Part shown: piece after piece, positions 34,601-43,762 of the stretch
Numbering within the stretch: the first letter of the stretch is position 1
How the letters are laid out: the number at the start of each line of letters is the position of its first letter
Assembly (NCBI GenBank): GCA_041389885.1
Contig: JAWKRB010000018.1
Location: 62,001 to 126,000 of the forward strand
Length of the DNA: 64,000 nt
Source of the DNA: JAWKRB01 sp041389885
GTDB lineage: Bacteria > Myxococcota_A > Polyangia > Polyangiales > Ga0077539
Reading direction: 5' to 3'
Notes under the pieces: model-generated
What the model saw: the letters and a program-made list of their open reading frames with translations, nothing else
The model's database searches: none
Told to the model about the DNA's origin: nothing
Program-made: the position numbers and the translations under genes

Positions 34601-36650
34601 CGCGGAGTCGATCGCGGTGCGCGCCGGGCTGAGCGAGGTGATGCTCGGGATCTACGCCGAGCTCCTCGACCGCGCCGCGGGGCCGCACGGGCGCTTCGCG
34701 ACGCGCTATCGCCGCGCGGTGTTCCTCGAGCGCGCGGGCGACGACGACGCCGCGCTCCGAGCGTTCTCGGTCCTCGTCGAGGAGGACCCGCGGATCAGCG
34801 CGACGCTCTCGGCCATGGATCGCCTCTGCCGGCGGATGTCGCGACCCGAGGTGATGCTGGGGGCGCTGCAGTCCATCGCGGAGGGCACGGAGGGTGGCGT
34901 CGAGCGCGCCGCGCTGCTGCGCCGCGCCGCGACGATCGCCCGCGACGAGGTCGGCGACGCCTCGCTCGCGCTGCAGCTCGACCTGCGGGCGTACCAGGCC
35001 GCTCCCAGCGAGCCGTCCGCGGACGCGCTTCGCGAGCTGACCCGGACGCACCGAGGCCGCGCGACGGCGACGGCGACCTCGGTCATCGAGAGCCTCATCG
35101 ACGAGCAGCTCGCCCAGGGCAACCAGTGCTGGGACGACGACGCGCGTCGGGGCCACGCGCTGCGCGCCATCGAGATCGCCACGGCCGACGGCGACGACCC
35201 CTTTCGCGTCGCCGCGGCGGTGGGGCTCTTTCTGCGGCAGCACCCCGTCCCCGAGGAGGGCGTGAGGTCCGTGCGCGCGCTCGTCGAGCGCGTCGCTCGC
35301 GACGACGCGATGCGCGGCTTCGCCCTCGACGCGCCCGCGATGCGCGCGGTGGCCGCCCGCGCGGCGTCCTCGGCGCCGCCGCCCGCAGCGACCTCCTCGG
35401 CGCCCCCGGGGCCACCCGCCGAGCCCGAGCCGCCCGTGGGACCGACGACGACCGCGCCGGACTCGGCGCCGGCGCCTGACGAGGTCGTCGACGAGCCCGC
35501 CGAGGCGCCCGAGGCGTCGTGGAACTCGACCCCGCCCCCGCGCACGAGCGGCGCGCAGTTCGAAGACGCGACCCTCGTCGCGCTGCGGGCGGCGGCGTCG
35601 CACGGGAACGACGCCGCCGCGAGCGTGCTCGCCGCGCGGCTCTCGTCGACGAACGACCTCCGCGACGAGGCGCTGTCGCTCCAGCGACGTCGCTTTCACG
35701 AGGACCCCTCGCGCCTCGACGCGCTGCAGTCGATGATCTCGCTCTGCGAGGGGATGCGACGCGCCAGCGAGGCCGCGGCCCTGACGCAGGTGCTCGTCGC
35801 GCTGGAGGGGCGCCGTGAGACCGTGCTGCCGCCCGAGCTGGGCGACCTCGAGGACCCCCCGGAGGGGGTGGCGAGGGTGCTCCTTCCTCCGCGCTTTGGA
35901 CCGTATCCTGAGCTGGGCGCGATGCTCTGGGAGGTCATCGCGGGGGTCGTGCGGCGATCGTCGGACCGAGCGAGGTTTCGTGGCGCGCGGCGCGTCGAGG
36001 CCGGATCGGTGCTGGGGCGCGCGGTCGGTGCGGCGGTGCGCGTGCTCCAGCTGCCGCGGGCGACGCCCTTCGCGCTCCGCGAGGTCATCGACCCGCTGTG
36101 GGACCTCGACCCCTCGACGGCTCCGCCCACGGTGGTCCTCTCGGACGTGGCCACGGAGGACTCGGGCGCGCTGCGATGGATCCTGGGGAGCGCGCTGGAG
36201 GCGACGCGGGTGGGCCACCTCCCCGTCACGGCCTTCGCGCCGGCCGAGGCCGCGCGCTGGGTGAGCGCCGTCTCCGCGGCCTTCGGCGAGGATCGCGAGT
36301 CGCACCGCGACGCCGCCGTGAGCGCGCTCGCCATGCAGCTCCTCGACGGGCTGCCGGCGCGCGCGCAGCGGGCCATGGCCGACGCCGTGGCGTCGCTGGG
36401 CGAGCGGCTCACCTACGAGGCCTGGCGCGAGGCCGTGCAGCACGCCCGGTTCAACGCCGCGATGCTGGTCTCGGGCGCCTTCGATGTCGCCTCGGCGCAG
36501 CTCATCGCGGCCTCGGCGAACCCCGGCGCGCGCGCGCCGCAGCTCATCGCGACGTGGGAGCCGCTGCGTGACCTCGCGCGCTTCGCGACCAGCGAGGAGT
36601 ACTTTCTGATCCGCTGGAGCGTGAGCGACGCGGCGCGGCGGCGCAGGTAG
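31698..36650 (+). CDS. Very large helical-repeat (TPR-like) protein
   Basis: 1650 aa, starting two bases after the previous stop. Nearly the whole protein is Ala/Leu/Arg/Glu-rich antiparallel helices of TPR type, for example AWDVLKTVESIAPRRADAQDRRAALLL and ALACAEALLRVAPTDPKAAAL. A flexible Pro/Ala/Glu segment at about 1215-1275 separates a different C-terminal domain (DPSTAPPTVVLSDVATEDSG, LTYEAWREAVQHARFNAAML). There is no signal peptide, so it is cytosolic. It probably forms a solenoid scaffold working with the membrane TPR protein encoded before it. No specific family is recognised. Confidence 0.75.
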   Translation: MSEASESSVGEPGHGAAPLPEPLPLGSGAVDEVMSAWRGVVLADASGDADSRAEARIVLIDALLALDAASPAWDVLKTVESIAPRRADAQDRRAALLLRSGPVREWAQQRVTIARRSGGAAHWEQTVRAWVRADELSEALACAEALLRVAPTDPKAAALQSATARLRSGARRSDAPASALLERAHQARQREERDAWRALSVDAWIESHGEAGGELLVEALVASGRPRAAVYTAMESAARASLRASGDVDSAMTLLVRAARLAESAAMLGEATAAWSVAAMLPDERRREAREALRDLLAERGRVMDLSARLRADARRSTGSAAAAAWKGVAAVELPASPALAVQALLRALWQQPEDAETQELLRAIASEGEANEALRDGLWTLVHWDGPRSLRSMALRWLGELEEQAGDPASALLAWGAIDEARPDVFEAVARVHAEAQALTERASEALHALVGAEDADAKLEALLQQFAATPGAFVDLRALTRTLGPSASRDPRIARLWFQVAARQGDRARFVAVARRVASDAEDRSLRIRAVQACLDMFVGRADAEATEFVSLLLDERPEDAELAAMLAALAEQGEDPVLFRDALVSLGRSASDPWERDVFSRFARVPSGEFAVFASCLAEPGSSQERLAHLARLHELVGDSAVLLALRTRAHLAQQGGAAEALAVAARFAAFDPLSPEASIAWFGAANVAGDVSQIADAAFAVTLALSTQRDIAAVARTAVSRLVELDAARRAGEVALAAARCGALCDRGLRAAVSDLALRLEPAAGARLLECAEASADNPAERLTLLRLLAARYAGLGLDGAELSAWQRLAAIMPHEALPQLLRLAPRVGDRPWNAQLLTLRLDATLDPMTRRRLLLSIAAEYAAAIPPRVVDAMGALDRIAAEQREPEVREVVVGAMLALAQTDAAIGRLSRWAVEQGEPSTVSAHLLRAARLADDGLRDPARAMALLRGLLRNDPANQDALELAESIAVRAGLSEVMLGIYAELLDRAAGPHGRFATRYRRAVFLERAGDDDAALRAFSVLVEEDPRISATLSAMDRLCRRMSRPEVMLGALQSIAEGTEGGVERAALLRRAATIARDEVGDASLALQLDLRAYQAAPSEPSADALRELTRTHRGRATATATSVIESLIDEQLAQGNQCWDDDARRGHALRAIEIATADGDDPFRVAAAVGLFLRQHPVPEEGVRSVRALVERVARDDAMRGFALDAPAMRAVAARAASSAPPPAATSSAPPGPPAEPEPPVGPTTTAPDSAPAPDEVVDEPAEAPEASWNSTPPPRTSGAQFEDATLVALRAAASHGNDAAASVLAARLSSTNDLRDEALSLQRRRFHEDPSRLDALQSMISLCEGMRRASEAAALTQVLVALEGRRETVLPPELGDLEDPPEGVARVLLPPRFGPYPELGAMLWEVIAGVVRRSSDRARFRGARRVEAGSVLGRAVGAAVRVLQLPRATPFALREVIDPLWDLDPSTAPPTVVLSDVATEDSGALRWILGSALEATRVGHLPVTAFAPAEAARWVSAVSAAFGEDRESHRDAAVSALAMQLLDGLPARAQRAMADAVASLGERLTYEAWREAVQHARFNAAMLVSGAFDVASAQLIAASANPGARAPQLIATWEPLRDLARFATSEEYFLIRWSVSDAARRRR

Positions 36651-36655
36651 CGCGC

Positions 36656-37069
36656 TCAGCCAAGACCGCGCGCGGCCAGCACCTCGCGAACGCGCCGCAG
36701 GACCTTCTCGTCGGCGGGCGGAAAGCTCAGCCCGTCGAGCTCGCGCAGGGTCGCCCAGCGGTGGGCCGCGACGCCGAGGTCGGTCACCTCGCCCGACCGG
36801 ATGCGCGCCGCGTAGAAGATCAGCAGCACGCGCTTCTGCTCGTAGCGCCAGTGCGTCACGTCGAGCACCTCGCCGACCTCGCACTCGACGCCGATCTCCT
36901 CGCGGAGCTCGCGTGCGAGGGCCTCCTCGGGCGACTCGTCCTCCTCGAGCTTTCCGCCCGGAAACTCCCACGCGCCCTCGAGGTGCGCGCCGCGCATGCG
37001 CTGGGTCACGAGCACCGTCGCCCCGTCGAAGATCACCCCCGCCACCACGATCACCGGCTGTGCGCTCAC
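36656..37069 (-). CDS. MutT-like Nudix hydrolase
   Basis: 137 aa from GTG 37069, overlapping the stop of the upstream gene by four bases (GTGA). The Nudix box is complete: Gly39, Glu45, Arg53-Glu54, Glu57-Glu58 and Gly60 in GGKLEEDESPEEALARELRE. The N-terminal VIVVAGVIFDGATVLVTQRM and WEFPGGK match MutT-type 8-oxo-dGTP or (d)CTP pyrophosphatases. It would hydrolyse nucleoside triphosphates to monophosphate plus diphosphate in the cytosol. Its coupling to the P-type ATPase-like gene is unexplained. The exact substrate is uncertain. Confidence 0.9.
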   Translation of the reverse strand: MSAQPVIVVAGVIFDGATVLVTQRMRGAHLEGAWEFPGGKLEEDESPEEALARELREEIGVECEVGEVLDVTHWRYEQKRVLLIFYAARIRSGEVTDLGVAAHRWATLRELDGLSFPPADEKVLRRVREVLAARGLG

Positions 37070-39262
37070 GCCTCGTCCCTCTCTCGCGCGCGGAGCACGA
37101 CGGCTTGACCGAGGAGGATCGCCGCCGCCGCCCCCAGCACCCCGATCATCCCCGCGGATGGGATCGCCGCCGCCGCGAAGGCCCCCGCGCCCGCGCCGCC
37201 GATGCCGAGCGCGATGACCCGCAGCGCCCGCTCCCGCGCGCGCCTCGCGAGCGACAGCGCCGCCGCGGCGTCGCGGAGGTCGTCGGAGGCGAGGGCCACC
37301 GCGGTCTCGCCCCCGCCGCCGCCCGCGGCCTCGAGCGAGATCGCCGCGTCGGCCGCCGCGAGGGCCGCGCCGTCTCTCGCCGGGCGCCCGATCACCACCA
37401 CGCCATTGCCGATCTCGGACATGCCGCGCACCACCGAGGCCCGGTCGTCTCGCGACACCTCGGGGCGGAGGTTCGACACGTCGAGCTGCGCGGCGATCGC
37501 CTCCATCGTCGCGCGGCTGCCGCCGCCCAGGAGCGCCACGTCGAAGCCCACGTCGATCATGCTCTGCACCGACGCGCGGGCCTCGTCTCGAACCGGGTCT
37601 TCGAAGCCGATGACGCCCTCGAGCCGTCCGTCGGCGGCGACGTACACCACCGAGCGCCCGGCGCCCTCGATGGCGGCGGCGACCGATTCGCCCTGCGCGG
37701 CGGAGATCCCTTCGTCGAGGAGCGCGCGCGTGTTGCCCAGCACGATCGGCTCGCCCGCGGCGCTCATCGCGACCACGCCGTTGCCCGCGAGGGGCACCGG
37801 GCGCCGAACGCTCTCGGGCCGGAGGCCGCGCGCCTCCATCGCGCGCGCCACCGAGGCCGCGATGGGGTCGCCGATCATCGACTCTTCGCACCCGGCGACG
37901 AGCGCGAGCACCGCCTGCTCGCTGCGCCCGCCGAGGGCGACCACGTCGGTGAGCTCAAGCTCGCCGCGGGTCACCGTGCCGCCCATGCAGAGCGCGACGG
38001 TCCCCGCGGCGCCCACCGACTCGACGCTGGCCGCGTCGCGGAACACGATCCCCCGACGCGCCGCGGCGACGAGCGCGTCGATGAAGGGGATCTCGACGAC
38101 GCTCGCGGCCAGCGCGCAGGGGGCGAGCGCGAGCACGCACCCCACGGCGCGGGGGATGTCGCCCGCCGCGAAGAACGCGCGCAGCACCGCCGTGGCGGTG
38201 GCGGCTGCGACGACCCCCAGGGGGACCAGCTCCGCGAGCGCCGCGCGAGGCGCACCGTGCGCGGGCCCTCGGACGAGTCGTTCATCATCCTGGCGAGGCG
38301 CGCCCACGCGACCTCGTCGCCGGCGCGCGTGGCCAGCACGCGGATGGTGCCCTCGAGCACCCGCGCGCCCGCGAGCACCGGGGCGGAGACCGCCTGCGCG
38401 TCGAGGTCTCCGCCGAAGGCCACGGGCGAATCTCGGCCTCGCCCCAGCGGATCACCCCGTCGACCGGCACGACCCCTCCCGGGCGAACCTCGACCTCGGT
38501 GCCCGCGTGCACCCTACGCGCGTCGACGGTCTCGACGCCCGGGTCGTCTCCGGTCGAGGTGAGCTCGCTCGGCACGAGCGCCTCGTCGGGGAGGGCGCGT
38601 CGAAAGGCCTCCAGGCGGCTCTGCGCGGCGACCCGGTGCGTGCGCGCGGCCCAGGTGACCACGGGGCCCAGCGAGGCCAGCAGCGCGGTGTCTCGCAGGC
38701 CCAGCGCGAGCTCGGGCAGGGGGCCGTTGAGCGCGACGAAGGTCGGCACGAGCGACCCGACGACGCCCACCGCCCAGCCCAGCACGCCCACGTCGCCCCG
38801 CGCGAGCCAGAGCTCTCGCACGCCGGCGCCGAGGGGCAGCGCCACCGCCGCGGCGATGAGGGCGAGCCTCGCCGTGAGCGGCACCGAGCTGAGCGGCGCG
38901 AGGAGCGCGGCCGCGGCTCCCGCGGCGAGGGCGAGGGCGGGGGGCAGCGGGTTCGCGGGCTCTGCGCCGAGGCGGGTGACCCGCGCGTCGCCGTCGCCGG
39001 GGGGGCCGCCGTCGTGATGGAACGCCGCGGCGGGGAGCGAGGCGCGGGGCACGCCCAGCATGTCCATGACCTCGAGCGTCGAGGGGGCCTCGACCGGCAG
39101 TCGCGGCGCGGTGCGCTTCGAACGCCGCGTGGCCGGGGCGTCTCGGTCGCGGCACTCGCGGCTGCAATAGAAGCGAAAGCGCCCGTCTACCAGCCGCACG
39201 GCGGCCGCGCGCAGCGCGTCGACCGGCGCGACGCAGGTCGCGCATCGCGCGTGCTCGATCAT
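37066..39262 (-). pseudogene. P-type (P1B-like) ATPase homologue, frameshifted and lacking catalytic motifs
   Basis: From ATG 39262 the product begins with a Cys metal-site module (CATC...FYCSREC) and membrane helices, then an actuator-like strand (GGVVPVDGVIRWGEAEI). Two frame changes, near 38421-38430 and 38236-38254, each consistent with one missing base, break the gene before the rest. Joined, the protein would be about 730 aa. Every catalytic motif differs from the family: CPC is APC, DKTGT is CMGGT (37975-37989), HP is DP (GDPIAAS) and GDGxNDxP is IGRPARD. Ion pumping is therefore unlikely even if the frameshifts are sequencing errors. It is coupled to the Nudix gene by a 4-bp overlap. 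Confidence 0.75.
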
Positions 39263-39448
39263 CGGTTCGCCGAGGTCGCGGGGGGTCACTCGCCCGCGTT
39301 GGAGCGCGGGGGCCCATCGATGTCAATAGCGCGGGCGAGTGCGACCCCGGTCGGATTGTCACGAGCCGCAGATCCCCGCGCGCCTCTGGGTGGCGTACCC
39401 TTGAGGTTCGCCCCTCTGATCCTCCCGATCGCCCACGGGTCCTCCTCG

Positions 39449-40732
39449 ATGCGAACACTCCCTTCTCTCTCTGTCGTCTTGCTCTCGTCCCTGGCCGCGG
39501 CGTGCGGCTCTGAGCCCGAGGCCGCCGCGCCCGTCGACCTCACCGTCGAGACCTTCAACGTGGGCCTCGCGGGCGCGTTCATTCCCAACGAGGCCGAGCG
39601 GATTCGCGCGGTGCCCGCGGCGGTGGCGGCGATGCCCTCGGACATCGTGTGCCTGCAGGAGGCGTGGCGCCAGGAGGACAAGGACTCGATCCTCGCGGCG
39701 GCCCGGGCGCGCTTTCCGCACACCTACACGGCGCGCCACGACCTGAACACGGCGGTCAACCTTGACGTCGACCCGATGTGCGGCGCCGGCGTGACCCCGC
39801 CGCCGGAGCCCACCACCGCGCCCTGCGCGGACCCGTCCCTGGCGACGGCCTTCGACGCGGGCATCGCCTGCCTCGCCCGGAGCTGCTCGACGATGCCGGG
39901 GAGCGAGATGGGCTCGACGACGTCGACGCAGTGCGCGACGACGAGCTGCATCGGCAAGGTCGTGGGCCTCCTCACCGCCGGGGCGGCGGGCCTGCGGTGC
40001 TACGGGTGCCTCGCGCCCCAGCTCCCCACCGAGACCTTCGCGTCGATTCGCGGCGCGTGCACCAGCAACCCGCGGGCGGGCCTGGCCTTCGGGGGGCAGA
40101 GCGGAACGATGATCCTCTCGCGCTACCCGCTGTCTGACACGGAGACGATGGTCATGCCGGGGACCTGGAACCGACGGGTGATCACCCGCGCCACCGCCAC
40201 GCTGCCCAACGGCGCCCGCGTCGGGGTGTACTGCAACCACCTCACGCCGGTCTTTGAGGGCTCGGCGTTCCCCTACACCGGCCGCTACGGTTGCGGGAGG
40301 ACCGACCGTGAGGGGTGGTCGAGCGAGCAGACGGCGCAGGCGAGGGCCCTGGTGTCGTACGTGCGTCGGCGTGACGGCGCGGGGCGCGCCCTGATCCTGG
40401 GTGATTTCAACACGTCGCGGGCGTCTGCCGCGGGCCAGCCCGAGATCGTCGACGAGGCGCCCGAGACCTACGCGATCCTCACTGGGGCGTTTCGAGAGGC
40501 GCTCGCGCCGGGCTACGTGCCTCGGTGCACCTTCTGCCCCGACAACGCCCTCACCGGCAACACCGCCCCCACCTGGCTCGACCACATCTTTCTCCACGGC
40601 CTCGAGGCGTCGACCGTGCAGAGCACCGAGCGCACCTTCACCACCGCGACCGTCACCGTGCCCGGCTCCGCGCAGCCGGTGCACCTCTCCGATCACTACG
40701 GCCTGAGGGTGCGCCTCCGCGTATCGCCTTGA
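39449..40732 (+). CDS. Secreted endonuclease/exonuclease/phosphatase-fold lipoprotein
   Basis: 427 aa from ATG 39449 with a lipoprotein signal (SLSVVLLSSLAAACGS). EEP-fold motifs are in order: ETFNVG with Asn37, CLQEAW with Glu71, TMILSRYPL, VYCNHLTP, LILGDFN near residue 315 and SDHYGL at the end. The fold hydrolyses phosphodiesters; secreted relatives include sphingomyelinases, DNases and inositol phosphatases. An inserted Cys-rich stretch at about 110-195 (CGAGVTPPPEPTTAPC, CYGCL) is unusual. The substrate is not predictable. It is divergent from the ATPase-like gene. Confidence 0.82.
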   Translation: MRTLPSLSVVLLSSLAAACGSEPEAAAPVDLTVETFNVGLAGAFIPNEAERIRAVPAAVAAMPSDIVCLQEAWRQEDKDSILAAARARFPHTYTARHDLNTAVNLDVDPMCGAGVTPPPEPTTAPCADPSLATAFDAGIACLARSCSTMPGSEMGSTTSTQCATTSCIGKVVGLLTAGAAGLRCYGCLAPQLPTETFASIRGACTSNPRAGLAFGGQSGTMILSRYPLSDTETMVMPGTWNRRVITRATATLPNGARVGVYCNHLTPVFEGSAFPYTGRYGCGRTDREGWSSEQTAQARALVSYVRRRDGAGRALILGDFNTSRASAAGQPEIVDEAPETYAILTGAFREALAPGYVPRCTFCPDNALTGNTAPTWLDHIFLHGLEASTVQSTERTFTTATVTVPGSAQPVHLSDHYGLRVRLRVSP

Positions 40733-40758
40733 GCCGCCTTCCAGCTCGGCGTTACACT
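40729..40758 (+). promoter_or_regulatory. Candidate sigma-70-type promoter for the Hsp70-like gene
   Basis: TTGAGC (40729-40734, overlapping the previous stop) and TACACT (40753-40758) are separated by 18 bp, and the second element lies 64 bp before the start codon. This is a visual match only. Confidence 0.3.
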
Positions 40759-40822
40759 GTCCCCTGAGCCGCGCTCCTCGTGGCATTCCTGGCGTGGCCG
40801 GACGTTCGAGCGGGAGGGGTCT

Positions 40823-43003
40823 TTGAAGCGCGTCATCGGCATCGAGGTGGGAGCGTCTCGCATCGCGGCGGCGGTGGCCGAGCCCAACGAACCTCCGAGG
40901 CTGGTGCTGGGCTACGCGGGCTCCTTCCCCGCGAAGAAGGCGGGCGGCGCGCGCTGGAAGTGGTCGATCGAGCAGGACTGGGCGCGGGCGGCGGCCCAGG
41001 AGCGCGTCGCCGAACTCTACGCCGCGCTGATCGAGCAGGGCGGCGGCAACGCAGAGATGACGGTCCTGGCCCTCTCGTCCGGGTACGGAGACGCCCGCGC
41101 GAGCGCCCTCGTCCACGCCTTCGCGGGCGCGGGCTTCCCGTCGATTCGCGTCATGGACGAGGGGGCCGCGCTCGCCCTGGGCGCGGGGCGCTCGTGGCTC
41201 CGCGCCCCAGCGCTCGTCGTCGATGTCGGCGCCTCGCACACGGCGGCGGCGGTGGTCTCGCTGAGCGACACCCACGCCGTCTGCCTCGCTCAAGAGGGCA
41301 CCGAGGAGCACTCCCTCGACGGCGTGGCCGTGGTGCTCCGCGACGAGCTGCAGGCGCGCATCGAGCGGGCGACGGGCGCGCCCCTCGCCGGGGGCGGCGC
41401 CGCGACGCTCCTCGACGAGCTCCGCGCGGCGCTGTGGGCGCATCAGGGGGGGGCCCTCAAGGTCCGCTCGGCGGTGCCGGGGGGCGCGGAGCCCTGGGAG
41501 CTCGTCGTGCCCGAGATCGCGCTGCAGTGGCTCCTCGATGAGCTCGTCGAGAGCGTCGCCGCGCACGTCCAGCGCGCGCTCGACCGGGCGAGGGTGCGCC
41601 TCGACACGCTCGACCGCGCGTGGTTCACCGGCGGCGCGTGGGAGAGCGCGAGCTTCAGGGCGGCGCTGGAGTCTCGAATCCACTGTGAGCTCCGGCCGAT
41701 TCCGGGTGACCTCATCGCCTGCGGCGCGGCGCGCTTCGGCGTCGAGCTCCTCGGCGCCTCGACCCCAACGCCGCTGCCCTTCGTGCGGCCCGGCCGCGCC
41801 GACTCCACGCGCGGTCTGGAGAACGTGATCGAGGTCGACCGGGGCAGCGGTCGCGCGGCCACGCAGCCCCCGCCTCGCTCGACGCTGCTGGGCAGCGACC
41901 CGCCTCCGGCCGCGGGCTCCATGCGGCACACGGGCCCCCCCGCGGCGGCGCACACGCTCCCGCGCGACGGGGCGTTTCGCGGCGCGCGCACGCCGGTCGA
42001 GCTCCTCGGGATGCCTCTCATGCGCGCGCCTCAAGAGCACGAGCTCGCGACGCCGTACCTCCCGGTGCTGCTGCTGCAGATCGCGACGGCCCAGCTCACG
42101 GGCACGCTCTCGCTGACCCAGGGTGGCGACAGCGCGCGGCTGGTGATCAGCCGCGGAGGGGTGTGCGCGCCGACGATGGAGCGCGCGCGGATGCAGCGGG
42201 TGCTCGAGTGGACGACGGGGACCTTCTCGTGGCGAGACGGCGTCGTGCCCCCGGCGCTCGCGAAGCACCGCGAGCCGACCTTCGGCTTCGTCGCGTCGGG
42301 CTTGCGCACCGCGCTGCGCGGGATGAGCGACGCCGCGGTGATGGCCGCGTTCGGGCCCCGGCTCTCGCTCTCGCCGGTGGTGATCCCGGAGCGAAAGCGG
42401 CGGGTGGTGGCGATGGGCTTCGGCTCCGCCGAGCAGCGCGCGGTGGACCACATGCTCGACGGGACGAAGGACGTCGAGGGGCTGCTCGGCGAGGGGTACA
42501 TCGGTCGCCTCTCGTTCATGCGCGTGCTCCTGCTGCTCGAGGCCTTCGGCGCGCTCCGCTGGGTCCCGCCGGCGGTCGACCACTCCGAGGCGCCCGCCGA
42601 TCGCCTCAAGCGCCGCCTGGCGCACATGCAGCACGAGGATCACTTCACCGCGCTGGGGCTGCACTGGACCGCGACCCACGACGACGTGATCGAAGCCTGG
42701 GCGAAGATGCAAGAGCTCTGCGCCGACGGCGGCCGCTGGGCCTCGATCGACCGCGGGGTCACGGCGCAGATTCGCGCCCGCGCGGAGCTCGCGTGGTCTG
42801 CCCTGAGAGACGACAAGCGCCGGGTGGACTACCGCCACGCGCTCCACCCCGACGTCGACGAGACCATGCTCTCGAGCATCGTCGCCGCGCAGGCCGAGCT
42901 CCTGGCCTTTCGCGGCGAGCTCAAGGAGGCCAAGGCGATGCGCGGCCTCGCCGTCGAGATGGCCAGCGCGCCGCCGCCCACCCCGCCGCTGAAACGGGGC
43001 TGA
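40823..43003 (+). CDS. Hsp70-like ATPase fused to DUF4388-like and J-like domains
   Basis: 726 aa from TTG 40823, chosen because a strong GGGAGGGG ribosome site sits just before it and VIGIEVGASRIAAAVAE is the first phosphate loop of the actin/Hsp70 fold. Further Hsp70-type elements are LVVDVGASHTAAAVV and AWFTGGAWESASFR. After a Pro-rich linker, about residues 410-600 resemble DUF4388 (LLQIATAQLTGTLSLTQ, RLVISRGGVCAP, WTTGTFSWRDG). The last ~110 residues look like a J domain (DHFTALGLHWTATHDDVIEAW, ALRDDKRRVDYRHAL) but lack HPD. It is probably a regulatory rather than a folding protein, cytosolic. Similar fusions are seen in myxobacteria; the role is unknown. Confidence 0.72.
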   Translation: MKRVIGIEVGASRIAAAVAEPNEPPRLVLGYAGSFPAKKAGGARWKWSIEQDWARAAAQERVAELYAALIEQGGGNAEMTVLALSSGYGDARASALVHAFAGAGFPSIRVMDEGAALALGAGRSWLRAPALVVDVGASHTAAAVVSLSDTHAVCLAQEGTEEHSLDGVAVVLRDELQARIERATGAPLAGGGAATLLDELRAALWAHQGGALKVRSAVPGGAEPWELVVPEIALQWLLDELVESVAAHVQRALDRARVRLDTLDRAWFTGGAWESASFRAALESRIHCELRPIPGDLIACGAARFGVELLGASTPTPLPFVRPGRADSTRGLENVIEVDRGSGRAATQPPPRSTLLGSDPPPAAGSMRHTGPPAAAHTLPRDGAFRGARTPVELLGMPLMRAPQEHELATPYLPVLLLQIATAQLTGTLSLTQGGDSARLVISRGGVCAPTMERARMQRVLEWTTGTFSWRDGVVPPALAKHREPTFGFVASGLRTALRGMSDAAVMAAFGPRLSLSPVVIPERKRRVVAMGFGSAEQRAVDHMLDGTKDVEGLLGEGYIGRLSFMRVLLLLEAFGALRWVPPAVDHSEAPADRLKRRLAHMQHEDHFTALGLHWTATHDDVIEAWAKMQELCADGGRWASIDRGVTAQIRARAELAWSALRDDKRRVDYRHALHPDVDETMLSSIVAAQAELLAFRGELKEAKAMRGLAVEMASAPPPTPPLKRG

Positions 43004-43037
43004 GCTCCCGCCGAGGGGGTGTACAACGGCGGTCGCC

Positions 43038-43670
43038 GTGAAGGGTCGCCCCGCAGTCGCCGCGGTCTCGCTGCTCAGTTGCCTCCCCACCCGGGCCCCG
43101 CGCCACGACGGGGGGCGCGAGCGCGCGCGCGTCGAGGTGGTTCGACCGGCGGGGCCGCCCGCGCCGGAGGCGCCGCGCCCGACCATCCCGATCCCCGCGG
43201 CGAGCACCACGTCGTGCCAGTCGGACGCCGATTGCCGCCACGGCGTGTGCTTCACCCCGGCCCTCGACGCCCAGTACTCGCGCGTCTTTCGAGACTGCGT
43301 GAACGGGCAGGCGTGGCGCGCCTCGCACGCGCTGTTCACCTGCATCTTCGCGGGCTGCACGAGCGACGCCGAGTGCCCCGCGGGCATGCGCTGCGGCGAG
43401 CCGTCGATGGTCCCCTTTCCGCAGCGCGCGTGCGTGCCCGCGAGCTGTCGCAGCGCGATGGACTGCCGGCTCCACGCCCGAGGCCAGTGCCTCCCCTACG
43501 TCGCCGCCGCGCACTGCGAGCCGGGCGGCTGGGCCTGCGCGTACGAGTCCGACGAGTGCGCTCCCCGCGACGTCTCGCGTCGCTGCCCCATGCGCCCGGG
43601 AGTGATCACGCGGTGCGTCCCGAGCCGGGGGCGGTTTCGCTGCGTGCAGGAGGGCGCGCCGCTCCCCTGA
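43038..43670 (+). CDS. Secreted Cys-rich protein
   Basis: 210 aa from GTG 43038 with a short hydrophobic N-terminus (AVAAVSLLSCLP) that may be a lipoprotein signal. The mature part contains about 16 Cys in units such as CQSDADCRHGVCF, CTSDAECPAGMRCGEPS and CRSAMDCRLHARGQC. These are related to the units in the lipoprotein at 28205. No known family or catalytic motif. It stands alone between the Hsp70-like gene and the YccF gene on the same strand. Confidence 0.65.
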   Translation: MKGRPAVAAVSLLSCLPTRAPRHDGGRERARVEVVRPAGPPAPEAPRPTIPIPAASTTSCQSDADCRHGVCFTPALDAQYSRVFRDCVNGQAWRASHALFTCIFAGCTSDAECPAGMRCGEPSMVPFPQRACVPASCRSAMDCRLHARGQCLPYVAAAHCEPGGWACAYESDECAPRDVSRRCPMRPGVITRCVPSRGRFRCVQEGAPLP

Positions 43671-43762
43671 GCGTCGACCGAGGCCGAGGGAGAAACCAGC
43701 GGGCAGGCCGCGCGCGTAGTACACCCTCGCGTCGCGCGGGCGGCGCGTAGGAGGGTCGTGCG

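Noticed and set aside
32364..36971. Open minus-strand frame of 1535 codons opposite the large TPR protein
   Set aside because: Arg/Gly/Glu-rich shadow of the coding strand, with no ribosome site or recognisable domain.
39359..43387. Open minus-strand frame of 1342 codons crossing several real genes
   Set aside because: It spans intergenic regions and three unrelated genes on the other strand; composition is that of antisense GC-rich DNA.
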